Notes: generated by a model not told the origin, from the sequence alone. 64,000 bases of DNA from Roseovarius lutimaris (GCF_900115165.1 NZ_FOVP01000017.1:58557-122556); one strand, 5' to 3'; shown: positions 34,964 to 44,441, counted from the first letter of the stretch. Program-made: numbers and translations.

Positions 34964-37742
34964 ATTCGGCGGCGACCTGTGATGCCGCGGCTTCGACCTT
35001 GACGGCGGAGAATTTGAACTCGGGGATTTTACCGTAGGGATCGACCGCCGAGTTGGTCAGGATATTGGCCGCCGCTTCGACATAGGCGAAGGGCAGGAAC
35101 ACCATGTCAGGAGAGACCGCGCGGTCGGCACGCGCCATGATCCGGATCGTGCCGCGTTTGGTGGTCAGTTGTACCATGCCGCCCGGCTCGACCCCGAGTT
35201 GGCGCAGGGTCGAGGGGTGCATCGAGCAGTTCGCCTCGGGCTCGACCGCATCAAGCACCGACGAGCGGCGGGTCATCGAGCCGGTGTGCCAGTGTTCAAG
35301 CTGTCGCCCTGTGGTCAGGATCATCGGATACTCTGCGTCCGGCACATCGTCGGGGGCGATCACGCTGGCCGGGGTAAAGCGCGCGCGGCCCTCGGGGCGC
35401 GGGAAACCGTCGCCAAACACCACTGCCTCGCCCGGTTCATCCGGGCCATGACAGGGGTAGGTCACCGCGTTTTCACGTTCCAGCCGTTCCCATGTGATGT
35501 TGTCGAGCGAGCGCATATTCTGCTTCATCTCGGCGAAGACATCGGCGGGGCTGTCGTAAGTCCAGTTCAGGCCGATCCGCCTTGCCAGCTCTGTGGTGAT
35601 TGCCCAGTCCTCGCGCGCCTCGCCGGGGGGCGGCAGGGCCGGGCGGCCCATTTGCACCTGGCGGTTGGTGTTTGTCACGGTGCCGGATTTCTCGGCAAAG
35701 GCAGAGGCGGGCAGGATCACATCGGCATAGTTCGCCGTTTCGGTGAGGAAGATATCCTGCACCACCAGATGGTCGAGCTTGGCAAGCGCATCGCGGGCGT
35801 GTTCGACATCGGGGTCGGACATCGCCGGGTTTTCGCCAAGGATATACATGCCGCGGGTATTGCCCGCATGCACGTCATCCATGATCTCGGTGACGGTCAG
35901 GCCCTTTTCGGCGCTGAAGTCGCCCGATTGCCAGACCTCGGTAAACGCGCGGCGCACGCCGTCATCGGTCACTGTTTGATAATCGGGCAGGAACATCGGC
36001 ACGAGCCCGGCATCGGACGCGCCCTGCACGTTGTTCTGACCGCGCAGAGGATGCAGCCCGGTGCCCGGGCGCCCAACCTGACCGGTCATCAAGGCCAGAG
36101 AGATCAGGCAACGCGAATTGTCGGTGCCATGGATATGCTGGGAAATCCCCATGCCCCAGAAAATCATTGCCGATTTGGCACCGGCAAAGGTGCGGGCCAC
36201 CTCGCGCAGGGTTTCGGCCGGAATGCCGCAGATGCCTTCCATCGCCTCGGGTGAGAAATCGGCGAGATGCGCCTTTTCGGCCTCCCAGTTTTCGGTGTAG
36301 GCGTCGATGTATTGCTGATCGTAAAGCCCCTCTTCGACGATCACATGCATGATCGCGTTGAGCATCGAGACATCCGCACCGGGGCGGAATTGCAGCATAT
36401 GGGTCGCAAACCGGCGCAGGCCGACGCCGCGCGGGTCCATCACGATCAACTTGCCGCCGCGTTTGGTGAACTGTTTGAAATAGGTTGCCGCGACCGGGTG
36501 GTTTTCGATCGGGTTGGCACCGATCACGATGGCCACATCGGCATTCTCGATCTCGTTGAAGGTGGCGGTCACGGCGCCGGAACCAACGTTTTCAATCAGC
36601 GCCGCAACAGACGAGGCATGGCACAGCCGGGTGCAGTGATCGACGTTGTTGTGGCCAAAGCCCTGACGGATGAATTTCTGAAACAGATAGGCCTCTTCGT
36701 TGGTGCATTTGGCCGAGCCAAAGCCCGCAACAGATTTGCCGCCATGGGTATCCTTGAGCGCCTTGAGTTTGTCGGCCGCCAGATCAAGCGCCTCGTCCCA
36801 TTCCGCCTCGCGGAAATATTCCTGCCAGTTCGAGGGATCGACGTTCAGCCCCTTGGCGGGCGCATCCTCGCGCCGGATCAGCGGTTTGGTCAGGCGGTGC
36901 GGGTGGTGAATATAGTCAAAGCCAAAGCGGCCCTTGACGCACAGCCGACCCTCGTTGGCGGGGCCGTTCAGGCCCTCGACATATTTGACGCGGCCATCCT
37001 TGACCTTGAGGCTGATCTGACAGCCGACGCCGCAGAACGGGCAGATGCTTTTGGTCTCGCTGTCGAAATCGGCGCTGTCACCCTGCTGCGCCGCGTCCAG
37101 AACCGTGGCGGGCATAAGCGCGCCGGTCGGGCAGGCCTGAACGCATTCACCGCAAGCCACACAGGTCGAGGCACCCATCGGATCGGCCATGTCGAAGACC
37201 GGATAGGCATCATGGCCACGCCCGGCCATGCCGATCACATCGTTGACCTGAACCTCGCGACAGGCGCGCACGCAAAGACCGCAAGAAATGCAGGCATCGA
37301 GATTGACGCGCATCGCAACATGGCTGTCATCCAGAAGCGGAATGCGGCCCTCTTCAAGCCTGGGAAAGCGGCTATGGGTGACGCCGTTTGCGTCGGCCAT
37401 GTCCCAGAGGTGGCTTGACTTGTCACGGGCCTCGGCGCGCTCGGGCTGATCGGCGACAAGCATTTCGATGACCATCTTGCGGGCATTCTCGGCGCGCGCG
37501 GAATTGGTGGTAACGACCATGCCATCGCGGGCCTCGCGGATGCAGGATGCGACAAGCGTGCGCTCGCCCTCAACCTCGACCATGCAGGCGCGGCAATTGC
37601 CATCCGGGCGATAGCCGGGGGTCGGTTTGTGGCAGAGATGCGGAATGACCAGACCCCGGCCATTGGCAACCTCCCAAATGGTCAGCCCGGCCTCGGCCTC
37701 GACCTGATTGCCATCAAGGGTGAATGTGATCCTGTCAGACAT
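34962..37742 (-). CDS. fdhA: NAD-dependent formate dehydrogenase alpha subunit
   Basis: This is the molybdenum- or tungsten-containing catalytic subunit (926 residues) that oxidises formate to CO2. It has an N-terminal 2Fe-2S ferredoxin domain (CHKPTPGYRPDGNCRAC region), then two 4Fe-4S motifs (CISCGLCVRAC and CVACGECVQACPTG). The bis-MGD domain begins with CPFCGVGC. The catalytic metal ligand is Cys in DHCTRLCHASS, not selenocysteine. It resembles FdsA-type enzymes, but no beta, gamma or fdhD genes are adjacent, so it would need partners encoded elsewhere or use another acceptor. Confidence 0.9.
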   Translation of the reverse strand: MSDRITFTLDGNQVEAEAGLTIWEVANGRGLVIPHLCHKPTPGYRPDGNCRACMVEVEGERTLVASCIREARDGMVVTTNSARAENARKMVIEMLVADQPERAEARDKSSHLWDMADANGVTHSRFPRLEEGRIPLLDDSHVAMRVNLDACISCGLCVRACREVQVNDVIGMAGRGHDAYPVFDMADPMGASTCVACGECVQACPTGALMPATVLDAAQQGDSADFDSETKSICPFCGVGCQISLKVKDGRVKYVEGLNGPANEGRLCVKGRFGFDYIHHPHRLTKPLIRREDAPAKGLNVDPSNWQEYFREAEWDEALDLAADKLKALKDTHGGKSVAGFGSAKCTNEEAYLFQKFIRQGFGHNNVDHCTRLCHASSVAALIENVGSGAVTATFNEIENADVAIVIGANPIENHPVAATYFKQFTKRGGKLIVMDPRGVGLRRFATHMLQFRPGADVSMLNAIMHVIVEEGLYDQQYIDAYTENWEAEKAHLADFSPEAMEGICGIPAETLREVARTFAGAKSAMIFWGMGISQHIHGTDNSRCLISLALMTGQVGRPGTGLHPLRGQNNVQGASDAGLVPMFLPDYQTVTDDGVRRAFTEVWQSGDFSAEKGLTVTEIMDDVHAGNTRGMYILGENPAMSDPDVEHARDALAKLDHLVVQDIFLTETANYADVILPASAFAEKSGTVTNTNRQVQMGRPALPPPGEAREDWAITTELARRIGLNWTYDSPADVFAEMKQNMRSLDNITWERLERENAVTYPCHGPDEPGEAVVFGDGFPRPEGRARFTPASVIAPDDVPDAEYPMILTTGRQLEHWHTGSMTRRSSVLDAVEPEANCSMHPSTLRQLGVEPGGMVQLTTKRGTIRIMARADRAVSPDMVFLPFAYVEAAANILTNSAVDPYGKIPEFKFSAVKVEAAASQVAAE

Positions 37743-37957
37743 GCGCGCGCCTCCTCTGTTGGCGATGTTAGACCATGCAGCGCAGAAAGTGAGTCTGCCA
37801 ATCCCGACACCTCACCGCATTTTTACGCCACTGCATGAGCAGAAGTTTCGTATCCGCGACATTGCGCGTCGCATGCAAATATTTCTCCGGGCACCTTTAA
37901 CCCCGGCGCGCCCGGCGCTAACGTCGCGCCGGAGTGGGGCAGAGAAGGACGCGAACC

Positions 37958-38608
37958 TTGGCAGAGTTAATTCTGGTGCGGCACGGGCAGGCCAACAGCC
38001 ATGCCACCGACGAGGCCAGCTATGATCGGCTGTCCGCCCTTGGGCACCGCCAGGCGGAATGGCTTGGCGCGCATCTGACCACGACCAATCCGCATTTCGA
38101 TCAGGTCCTCACCGGGACGCTTAGCCGTCAGACCGAAACCGCGCTTGGTATGGGCTATGAGATCACCACCCGCGATCCGCGTCTGAACGAGCTTAGCTAT
38201 TTCGCACTTGCCCATGCGCTTGAGGCCGAGCATGGCATTCCGGCCCCGCGCGAGGCGACCGAATTTGCCCGCTATCTGCCGCAGGTGATCGACCATTGGG
38301 TGCGCGGCGCGCTGAGCGATGTGCCCGAAACCTATGAGGATTTTGCAGGTCGGATCACCGCAGTGGTCGACGAGCTTTGCGATCAGCACGGCCGTATCCT
38401 TGTTGTGACCTCGGGCGGGGTGATCGGGATGGTGATGCGCCACGCGCTTGGGCTTGAAACACCGGGGATGGCCAAGGTCATGCTTCAGATCATGAACAGT
38501 TCGATGCACCGGCTCGAACATGTTCACGATATGCTGATGCTTGGCTCGTTCAACGCCACCCCGCATCTTGATACGCCGGACCGGGCCCATGCCCGGACCT
38601 TTATCTGA
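37958..38608 (+). CDS. Histidine phosphatase family protein
   Basis: This is a phosphoglycerate-mutase-like phosphatase (216 residues). The catalytic motif LVRHGQAN is at the N terminus and the second His lies in VVTSGGVIGMVMR, although the usual H of this motif (TSHGG) is replaced by Ser-Gly. The TTG at 37958 is preferred to the GTG at 37934 because AGAAGGACG sits seven bases upstream. The loss of the second His casts some doubt on catalysis. It is followed by a GST gene after 17 bases. The substrate is unknown. Confidence 0.8.
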   Translation: MAELILVRHGQANSHATDEASYDRLSALGHRQAEWLGAHLTTTNPHFDQVLTGTLSRQTETALGMGYEITTRDPRLNELSYFALAHALEAEHGIPAPREATEFARYLPQVIDHWVRGALSDVPETYEDFAGRITAVVDELCDQHGRILVVTSGGVIGMVMRHALGLETPGMAKVMLQIMNSSMHRLEHVHDMLMLGSFNATPHLDTPDRAHARTFI

Positions 38609-38625
38609 CCCTGAAAGGACGCAGG

Positions 38626-39240
38626 ATGAAACTTTACTATGCGCCAAAGACCATCGCGATTGCCGTGGCGATCACGCTTCACGAGGCCGGGATTGACTAC
38701 GATCCGATCCGGCTTGATTTCCGCAACGGCGAACAGACCAAGGCCGAGTATCACAAGGTCAACCCCAAGGGCCGGGTGCCCGCATTGGTCACCGACCGGG
38801 GGATCATGACCGAAACCGGCGCCTTGCTCGATTACATCGCCGATCTGGCGCCTGAGGCGAACCTGCGACCGTCTGATCCTTACGCCGCCGCGCAGGTGCG
38901 GGCGGTGATGTATTATCTGGCCTCGACCATGCATGTGAACCACGCCCACAGGGCGCGCGGCACCCGTTGGGCCGATCAGGAAGCCTCGATCGAGGATATG
39001 AAGGCCAAAGCGGTGCAGACCATGACCGACAGTGCCACATTCATCGAAAATCACGTACTGAGCGGGCCCTATATTCTGGGCGATGAACTCTGCATGGCTG
39101 ACCCTTATCTTTTCATCGCCTGCAACTGGCTTGAGGGGGATGGCGTGACCCTAGCCGATTTCCCGAAAATTCAGGCCTTCATGGCGGCGATGCGCGCGCG
39201 ACCTTCGGTGGAGCGCGCCGTCAGCCTTGGCATGCTCTGA
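38626..39240 (+). CDS. Glutathione S-transferase family protein
   Basis: This is a soluble GST (204 residues). The N-terminal domain reads MKLYYAPKTIAIAVAITLHEAG. The glutathione-site segment is NPKGRVPALVTDRGIMTETGALLDYIAD, and the helical C domain has ELCMADPYLFIACNWLEGDG as capping motif. It sits between the phosphatase and the saccharopine dehydrogenase and may be translated from one transcript. AAAGGACGCAGG precedes the start. No substrate can be assigned. Confidence 0.88.
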   Translation: MKLYYAPKTIAIAVAITLHEAGIDYDPIRLDFRNGEQTKAEYHKVNPKGRVPALVTDRGIMTETGALLDYIADLAPEANLRPSDPYAAAQVRAVMYYLASTMHVNHAHRARGTRWADQEASIEDMKAKAVQTMTDSATFIENHVLSGPYILGDELCMADPYLFIACNWLEGDGVTLADFPKIQAFMAAMRARPSVERAVSLGML

Positions 39241-39250
39241 GGGGGCTCAC

Positions 39251-40306
39251 ATGACACATCTCTGGGTCAGGGCCGAGCAGCGCCCCAACGAAGAACGCGT
39301 CGGCCTGGCGCCCGAAGGGGCGGCGGCGCTGATTGCCAAGGGCATAAAGGTCACGGTCGAGCAAAGCCATGTGCGCGCCATCCCGATCGAGGGTTATCGC
39401 GCGGCGGGCTGTGCGATTGCGCCCGAGAACAGCTGGCCCGAGGCGCCGGTTGAGGCGATCATCTTTGGCCTCAAGGAATTGCCCGAGGATGGCACGCCCC
39501 TGCCGCATCGCCACATCATGTTCGGCCACGCCTTCAAGGGGCAGCATTCTGGCCGACGGTTGCTTGAACGGTTCCGCGCCGGGGGCGGCACGCTATATGA
39601 TCTGGAATACCTGGTTGACGAGGACGGCCGCCGCGTTGCCGCCTTTGGCTATTGGGCGGGCTATGCGGGGGCGGCGGTATCGCTTATGGCATGGGCCGCC
39701 GCGCAAGCGGGTGAGATTTGTGCGCCGGTGGCGACATTTGGCGGGCGCGATGCCTTGCTTGACGATCTGCGCGGGCGCCTTGATGCGACCGGTAAACCCC
39801 GCCCGCGCGCCATCGTGATCGGCGCCTTGGGCCGGGTCGGCACGGGGGCGGCGGATCTCTGCGAGGCGCTGGATGTCAGCACCACCAAATGGGATATGGC
39901 CGAGACGGCCAAGGGTGGGCCGTTCCCCGAAATCCTTGAGCATGATCTGTTCCTGAACTGCATTTTCGCGCGCCCCGGCACGCCGGTTTTCGTGCCGAAA
40001 TCGGCGCTTGAGGCGCCACGCCGCCTGTCGGTGATCGGCGATGTGGCCTGTGATCCTGATAGCGATTACAACCCGGTGCCGGTCTATGAGCACGCCACCA
40101 CATGGCAGGAGCCCGCGCTTCGCGTGGCGGATGATCCGGTGCTTGATGTGATGGCGATCGACAACCTGCCTTCGCTTTTGCCGGTCGAATCCTCAACGGA
40201 TTACGCGGCGCAGCTTTTGGCGTCACTGGCGACGCTCGACAACCTTGACGCCGGGGTCTGGGCGCGGGCAAAGGCGGTTTTCGACGATACTATGAAAGGA
40301 CTTTAA
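39251..40306 (+). CDS. Saccharopine dehydrogenase (lysine-forming type)
   Basis: This is an alanine dehydrogenase/LYS1-like NAD-dependent saccharopine dehydrogenase (351 residues). It has VRAEQRPNEERVGLAPEGAAALIAKG at the N terminus. A glycine-rich Rossmann segment AIVIGALGRVGTGAADLCEAL lies near 190-210, with VIGDVACDPDSDYNP near 265. It links lysine with alpha-ketoglutarate through saccharopine. The start at 39251 has GAGGGGG upstream. Two bases separate it from a second saccharopine-type gene, so the pair likely works in series. Confidence 0.86.
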   Translation: MTHLWVRAEQRPNEERVGLAPEGAAALIAKGIKVTVEQSHVRAIPIEGYRAAGCAIAPENSWPEAPVEAIIFGLKELPEDGTPLPHRHIMFGHAFKGQHSGRRLLERFRAGGGTLYDLEYLVDEDGRRVAAFGYWAGYAGAAVSLMAWAAAQAGEICAPVATFGGRDALLDDLRGRLDATGKPRPRAIVIGALGRVGTGAADLCEALDVSTTKWDMAETAKGGPFPEILEHDLFLNCIFARPGTPVFVPKSALEAPRRLSVIGDVACDPDSDYNPVPVYEHATTWQEPALRVADDPVLDVMAIDNLPSLLPVESSTDYAAQLLASLATLDNLDAGVWARAKAVFDDTMKGL

Positions 40307-40308
40307 GG

Positions 40309-41451
40309 ATGACTATCCATTGGTGCGGCACAGGCCTTTCGGCCATTCCGGGTCTGCGTCGGCTGATCGAGGCGGGCCATGATGTAACCGTCTGGAACCG
40401 CTCGGTTGACAAGGCCAAGGCCGCCGTCGGCGATCTTACAGAGGCAATCAAGGCGTTTGACCGCGATGCTCTGGCGGGCGATCTCAAGGCGGGCGACCTT
40501 GTGGTGTCGATGCTGCCCGGCGAGTGGCATGTGCCGCTGGCCGAGCTTTGTCTTGAAAAGGGTGCGGATTTCGTCAGCTCGTCCTATATCGCGCCGGAAA
40601 TGCGGGCACTTGACGCGGCGGCGCGCGAAAAGGGGCTTTGCGTGGTCAACGAGATCGGGCTTGATCCGGGCATTGATCATCTGATGGCGCATCATCTTGT
40701 GGCCGAATATCGCGCCTCGGATGCCTATGATGCGGGCAATGACATTTCGTTCATTTCCTATTGCGGCGGCATTCCCAAGCATCCCAACCCGTTTCGCTAT
40801 AAATTCAGCTGGTCGCCGCTTGGCGTGCTCAAGGCGCTGCGCTCGCCGTCGCGCTCGATCCGCGATTACAGCGAGCTGAACGTGGCGCGCCCCTGGGACG
40901 CGATCAGCAGCTATAGCGCGCCCCTGCCGAGCCCCGAGACGTTCGAGGTTTATCCGAACCGCGATTCCCTGCCGTTTATCGAGGATTACCGGTTTGATCC
41001 GGCCTGGCCCGTCAAGCAATTCGTGCGCGGCACGCTGCGCCTGAATGGCTGGACCGAGGCCTGGGGCGATGTCTTTGCCGAGATCGAAACGCTGAGCGGG
41101 CCCGAGGGCGAGGCCCGTCTGAAAGAGATGTCGGATACCTTCTGGGACGAGAATGCCTATGACGAGGGCGAGCCGGATCGCGTTGTTCTTTGCGTGGGCC
41201 TCAAGGCCGAAAAGGCGGGCGTGCCGGTCTGGCATAAAACCTATGTGATGGATGCCTGGGGCGATGCGCGCGGCACCGCGATGGCGCGGCTTGTGTCGGT
41301 GCCGGTCTCTCTGGCGGTCGAGGCGGTTCTCAATCGTGAAATCCCTGCCGGGGTGACGCCTGCACCGCATGACCCCAAGCTGGTCAGCCGCTTTCTGGCC
41401 GAGGTGGACCGCCTTGCGCAGCATTTGCAGGTGGTCGATCACCTCGCCTGA
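40309..41451 (+). CDS. Saccharopine dehydrogenase family protein (glutamate-forming type)
   Basis: This is a homolog of LYS9-type saccharopine reductase (380 residues). The Rossmann N terminus is shortened (GTGLSAIPGLRRLIEAGHDVTVWNR). The segment VVSMLPGEWHVPLAEL and ADFVSSSYIAPEMRALDAAA are followed by the family motif VNEIGLDPGIDHLMA. With the upstream gene it could convert lysine to glutamate and alpha-aminoadipate semialdehyde, or run the reverse. The direction is not decidable here. AAGGATG precedes the start at the TAA-GG-ATG junction. Confidence 0.85.
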   Translation: MTIHWCGTGLSAIPGLRRLIEAGHDVTVWNRSVDKAKAAVGDLTEAIKAFDRDALAGDLKAGDLVVSMLPGEWHVPLAELCLEKGADFVSSSYIAPEMRALDAAAREKGLCVVNEIGLDPGIDHLMAHHLVAEYRASDAYDAGNDISFISYCGGIPKHPNPFRYKFSWSPLGVLKALRSPSRSIRDYSELNVARPWDAISSYSAPLPSPETFEVYPNRDSLPFIEDYRFDPAWPVKQFVRGTLRLNGWTEAWGDVFAEIETLSGPEGEARLKEMSDTFWDENAYDEGEPDRVVLCVGLKAEKAGVPVWHKTYVMDAWGDARGTAMARLVSVPVSLAVEAVLNREIPAGVTPAPHDPKLVSRFLAEVDRLAQHLQVVDHLA

Positions 41452-41517
41452 GGCGGGCGCCACTCATCAGCCCTGACAGGCCGCCTCGTTCAGGGGCGGC
41501 CTGTGGAGGCCCAAGGC

Positions 41518-41844
41518 CTAGCCACCGCGAATAAGCTCGTCTTCGTCGTCAAGCGCCGAAAGGCCAAGCGCATCAAGCCCGTTTTCCAGATGATCCGACA
41601 GATGTGGCGAGCCGAGCAGGTAATCGGCGGTCGGTGTCGTCGCCTCTTCGGCGGCGGTGCGCTTGGCCTCTTCCAGCTCCGAGGCGTCAAAGCTGTCGCG
41701 CCCGATCCACATGACGGCCACGAGGCTTGCCTTTTCCTCGTCTGTCAGTTGGTCGATAAAAGCCCTGACTTCGGCCTCGGCCCGATCCAATTCGCGGGCC
41801 ATAAGAATGATCTGCGCGATCTTATGTACTGAAATATCCAGCAT
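41518..41844 (-). CDS. DUF3775 protein
   Basis: This is a 108-residue acidic protein resembling DUF3775. The conserved part starts MLDISVHKIAQIILMARELDRAEAEVRAFIDQLTDEEKASLVAVMWIGR. The rest is Glu/Asp-rich, with LGSPHLSDHLENGLDALGLS. AGGAGAACCGCC precedes the ATG at 41844. It is single and its function is unknown. It lies just beyond the SDR gene of the RpoE-linked operon but has its own ribosome site. Confidence 0.7.
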   Translation of the reverse strand: MLDISVHKIAQIILMARELDRAEAEVRAFIDQLTDEEKASLVAVMWIGRDSFDASELEEAKRTAAEEATTPTADYLLGSPHLSDHLENGLDALGLSALDDEDELIRGG

Positions 41845-41909
41845 GGCGGTTCTCCTGTTGCGCTATCCTATCACAGAATTGACCTGCGCAGCGATAGGCG
41901 TCCTTGATC

Positions 41910-42641
41910 TTACGCAAATAGCCGGTAATAGGCCCAATCCGGCAATAGCCGCGACAGGCGAAAGAGATAGCTGAACCCGCGCGGGAAGTGGCGCACAAAG
42001 GCGGTGTCGTCGCACATCAGTTCGAACATCTCCTGCGCGGCGGCCTCGGGGGTCATGATGAACGGCATCCTGAAGTCGTTCTTGTCGGTCAGCCGGGTCT
42101 TGATAAAGCCGGGATTGGCAAGTTGCACCCGAACGCCGCTGCGCCACAGATCGGCACGCATCGATTCCGCAAGCGCCATGACCCCCGCCTTGGAGGCGCC
42201 ATAGCCGATCGCACCGGGCAGGCCGCGAAAGCCCGATAGCGAGCCGGTCATTACAACATGCCCGGCGTCCCGCGCCACCATATCGGGAAGAACCGCGCCC
42301 GCCAGTCGCACCGCGCCGGTGAAATTCACATCCGCCATTGCAATGGCGTGTTCGGGGTTCCACTCGCTCGCGGGCATTGGCCAATAGACCCCGGCGAGAT
42401 AGACCATGCCGTCGATCTCGCCGATTTCTTTGACGGCGCGCGCCACGCTCTCGGCATCGGTCACATCGACGCTGACGGCGCGGGCGCGGCCGGGAAGGGC
42501 GCCCACAAGCTCGGCCAGGCGATCCGCATTGCGCGCCGACACGATGATCTCGGCCCCGGCGGCGCTAAGCTTATGGGCCAGAGCCGCGCCAAGACCTTCA
42601 CTTGCGCCGACGAGCCAGTATGTCTTGCCCTGCCAGTCCAT
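41910..42641 (-). CDS. Short-chain dehydrogenase, last gene of the RpoE-linked operon
   Basis: This is an SDR (243 residues). The NAD motif at about 10-18 reads VGASEGLGA, the catalytic Tyr-Lys is YGASK at about 152-156, and the membrane-directed C terminus (RHFPRGFSYLFRLSRLLPDWAYYRLFA) is basic and hydrophobic. The start at 42641 gives a TGATG overlap with the DUF3833 gene. It corresponds by order to RSP_1087 in the Rhodobacter sphaeroides RpoE regulon as I recall it. It probably acts on a lipid at the membrane; the substrate is unknown. Confidence 0.84.
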   Translation of the reverse strand: MDWQGKTYWLVGASEGLGAALAHKLSAAGAEIIVSARNADRLAELVGALPGRARAVSVDVTDAESVARAVKEIGEIDGMVYLAGVYWPMPASEWNPEHAIAMADVNFTGAVRLAGAVLPDMVARDAGHVVMTGSLSGFRGLPGAIGYGASKAGVMALAESMRADLWRSGVRVQLANPGFIKTRLTDKNDFRMPFIMTPEAAAQEMFELMCDDTAFVRHFPRGFSYLFRLSRLLPDWAYYRLFA

Positions 42642-43201
42642 CACGCATCCACCCGACGCATGGTTGCCACAAGCTCGGCCACCTTGATGCCGAATTTGCG
42701 AAACTGGCTTCGGTTCACCACCGCGCCGTTGGGGGCAAGATACATCCAGTCGGTGACGCTCAGCACATGACCACCCGCTTCTCTGGGCAGGCGAATGCGA
42801 TAGCAAAGCTGCGCCGCCGAGCCAAGCTGGCGGCCATACCCGATGCCGACAAGATCGTCGGCTTCGGCGCGGATTGATCCGTCATTGCCAAGCTCAAGCC
42901 GCCATTCGCGATCCTGGGTATTGCCGCTGTCATAGGCGAAATGCTCTTGCATCACGCCGCGATTGCCCTGCCAATTGGCCATGAAATCGCCGGTAAAGCG
43001 CGACACGACGCGCCCCGTGGGGCCATAAATCACGCCGTCGCATTTGATCGCGCCATCAAGGTGTTTGCGCAGGTCGATCTGATCGTTGCCGCCGGTGTAA
43101 TCCTCCGGGCGTTGCGCGCGAAACCCGGCAAAACGTTCACGCAGGATGCTCAGGGCCAGCATCACCAGCGCGCCGATTAGAATATAGGTCAGGGCCTCCA
43201 T
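42641..43201 (-). CDS. DUF3833 protein
   Basis: This 186-residue protein begins with a membrane segment (about 2-20, ALTYILIGALVMLALSILRERF), then a beta-rich domain (GAIKCDGVIYGPTGRVVSRFTGDF, DDLVGIGYGRQLGSAAQLCYRIRL, LSVTDWMYLAPNGAVVNRSQFRKFGIKVAELVATMRR). This matches DUF3833, often encoded beside cyclopropane fatty acid synthase and flavin amine oxidase genes. The start at 43201 is chosen because AAGGAA lies nine bases upstream. No biochemical role is known to me. Confidence 0.8.
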   Translation of the reverse strand: MEALTYILIGALVMLALSILRERFAGFRAQRPEDYTGGNDQIDLRKHLDGAIKCDGVIYGPTGRVVSRFTGDFMANWQGNRGVMQEHFAYDSGNTQDREWRLELGNDGSIRAEADDLVGIGYGRQLGSAAQLCYRIRLPREAGGHVLSVTDWMYLAPNGAVVNRSQFRKFGIKVAELVATMRRVDA

Positions 43202-43205
43202 CGGA

Positions 43206-44441
43206 TCAGTTCCTTTCGTCAATTGATGTGCGGGCCAAAAGCGCGATGGCCAACAATTTCAGGGCACAGGGCAGGGCGCCGTAAAGCAGGCTCAACAGCC
43301 AGAGTGCGTCGTTGTCGTTGCTCTGGCCTGCGGTGAACCCGCCCGCCTGCAACAGCGGCAAAAGCGATACGGCGGCCAGCGCCAGCGTGAATTTCGACAC
43401 GAACGACCAAAGGCCAAAACCTTCGGCGGCATTGGGTGAAATCGCGGCCATCCGGGTGGCAAAGAGGGCCGGCAAAAGCGTCATATCGGCGCCAAGTGCC
43501 ACGCCCGAAACCAGACAGATCACGCCAAAGGCCCAGAGGTCGCCCGCGCCAAGCAGGATCGCCCCGCCAAAGGCCGCAATCGACAAGGCCATGGCCGCAA
43601 GCAAAACGCGCTTGGCGCCGTATTCTTCGGCCAGTCGCCCCCAGAATGGCGCGGCGAGCGCGGCCGACAGGAAGAACAGCAACAGGAACGGCCCCTCCCA
43701 TCCCGGCGCGGCAAGGCGGCTTTCGACGAAGAACAGGAACAGCGTCGAGCTGACCGCGACGGGGGCGGCATTGACCAGCGCCACTAGCAACAACCGCCGC
43801 GCCACCGCATCGCGCAGAACCTTGCCAAAGCCGGTGCTGCCGGGTAAGTCCGTGCCCTGCCACTGGCCCGACATGGCCCAGAGCGCGACCATCGCAAGCC
43901 CCAGAAAAGCGAGCGAAAATCCCGCATAGCCGCCCAGCACCAAGGGTGCGACCGCCGCCGCGCAGATGCCCAGAAGAGCGCCGGTCTCGCGCCAGCGGGC
44001 CAGCCGCAGATGGCCCTGACCGGGCAGGTGATCGGCGCTTGCCACGCCTTGGGCGTAAAAACAGATCGTGAGATAGCTGAAGGCGGAAAACACCACCGTC
44101 AGCATGAGGGCAAACCACCATAGCGGCGCAATCGGCGGGGTCACGGCAAAGAGGCCAAGCATCGCCCCGGCCATCGCCAGCACGGCAATCAAGACGCTCA
44201 TAGCGCGATAGGCGCGCAGACGCTCCGAGAGGCGGCCCAACAGCGGGTCCTGCACCACATCCAACAGGCGCAGCCCGAACAACACCGTACCAAGCGCGGC
44301 CAGAGACACGCCGTATTCATCGACGTAGAACTTGGGCGCGTGAATATAAAGCGGCAGGCCGGCCGAGGCCAGAAGTGCGGCAAAGACCGCAAAGCCAGGC
44401 AGGCGCGGCGCGGTCATCGGGGCTGTGATGACCTGGCTCAT
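43206..44441 (-). CDS. MFS transporter (GPH-like sugar/cation symporter family)
   Basis: This is a 12-helix transporter (411 residues) resembling MelB-like symporters: GTVLFGLRLLDVVQDPLLGRLSERLRAYR is the helix 2-3 loop signature. The start at 44441 overlaps the DUF1365 stop (ATGA), while the longer frame to 44498 has no membrane-like N terminus. It belongs to the RpoE-linked operon with DUF1365 and DUF3833. The transported compound is unknown; a lipid or lysolipid would fit the neighbours. Confidence 0.85.
   Translation of the reverse strand: MSQVITAPMTAPRLPGFAVFAALLASAGLPLYIHAPKFYVDEYGVSLAALGTVLFGLRLLDVVQDPLLGRLSERLRAYRAMSVLIAVLAMAGAMLGLFAVTPPIAPLWWFALMLTVVFSAFSYLTICFYAQGVASADHLPGQGHLRLARWRETGALLGICAAAVAPLVLGGYAGFSLAFLGLAMVALWAMSGQWQGTDLPGSTGFGKVLRDAVARRLLLVALVNAAPVAVSSTLFLFFVESRLAAPGWEGPFLLLFFLSAALAAPFWGRLAEEYGAKRVLLAAMALSIAAFGGAILLGAGDLWAFGVICLVSGVALGADMTLLPALFATRMAAISPNAAEGFGLWSFVSKFTLALAAVSLLPLLQAGGFTAGQSNDNDALWLLSLLYGALPCALKLLAIALLARTSIDERN

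Noticed and set aside
41863..42384. Open frame overlapping the SDR gene at 41910-42641
   Set aside because: It is another frame on the same strand without motifs; the SDR frame has the complete cofactor and active-site motifs.
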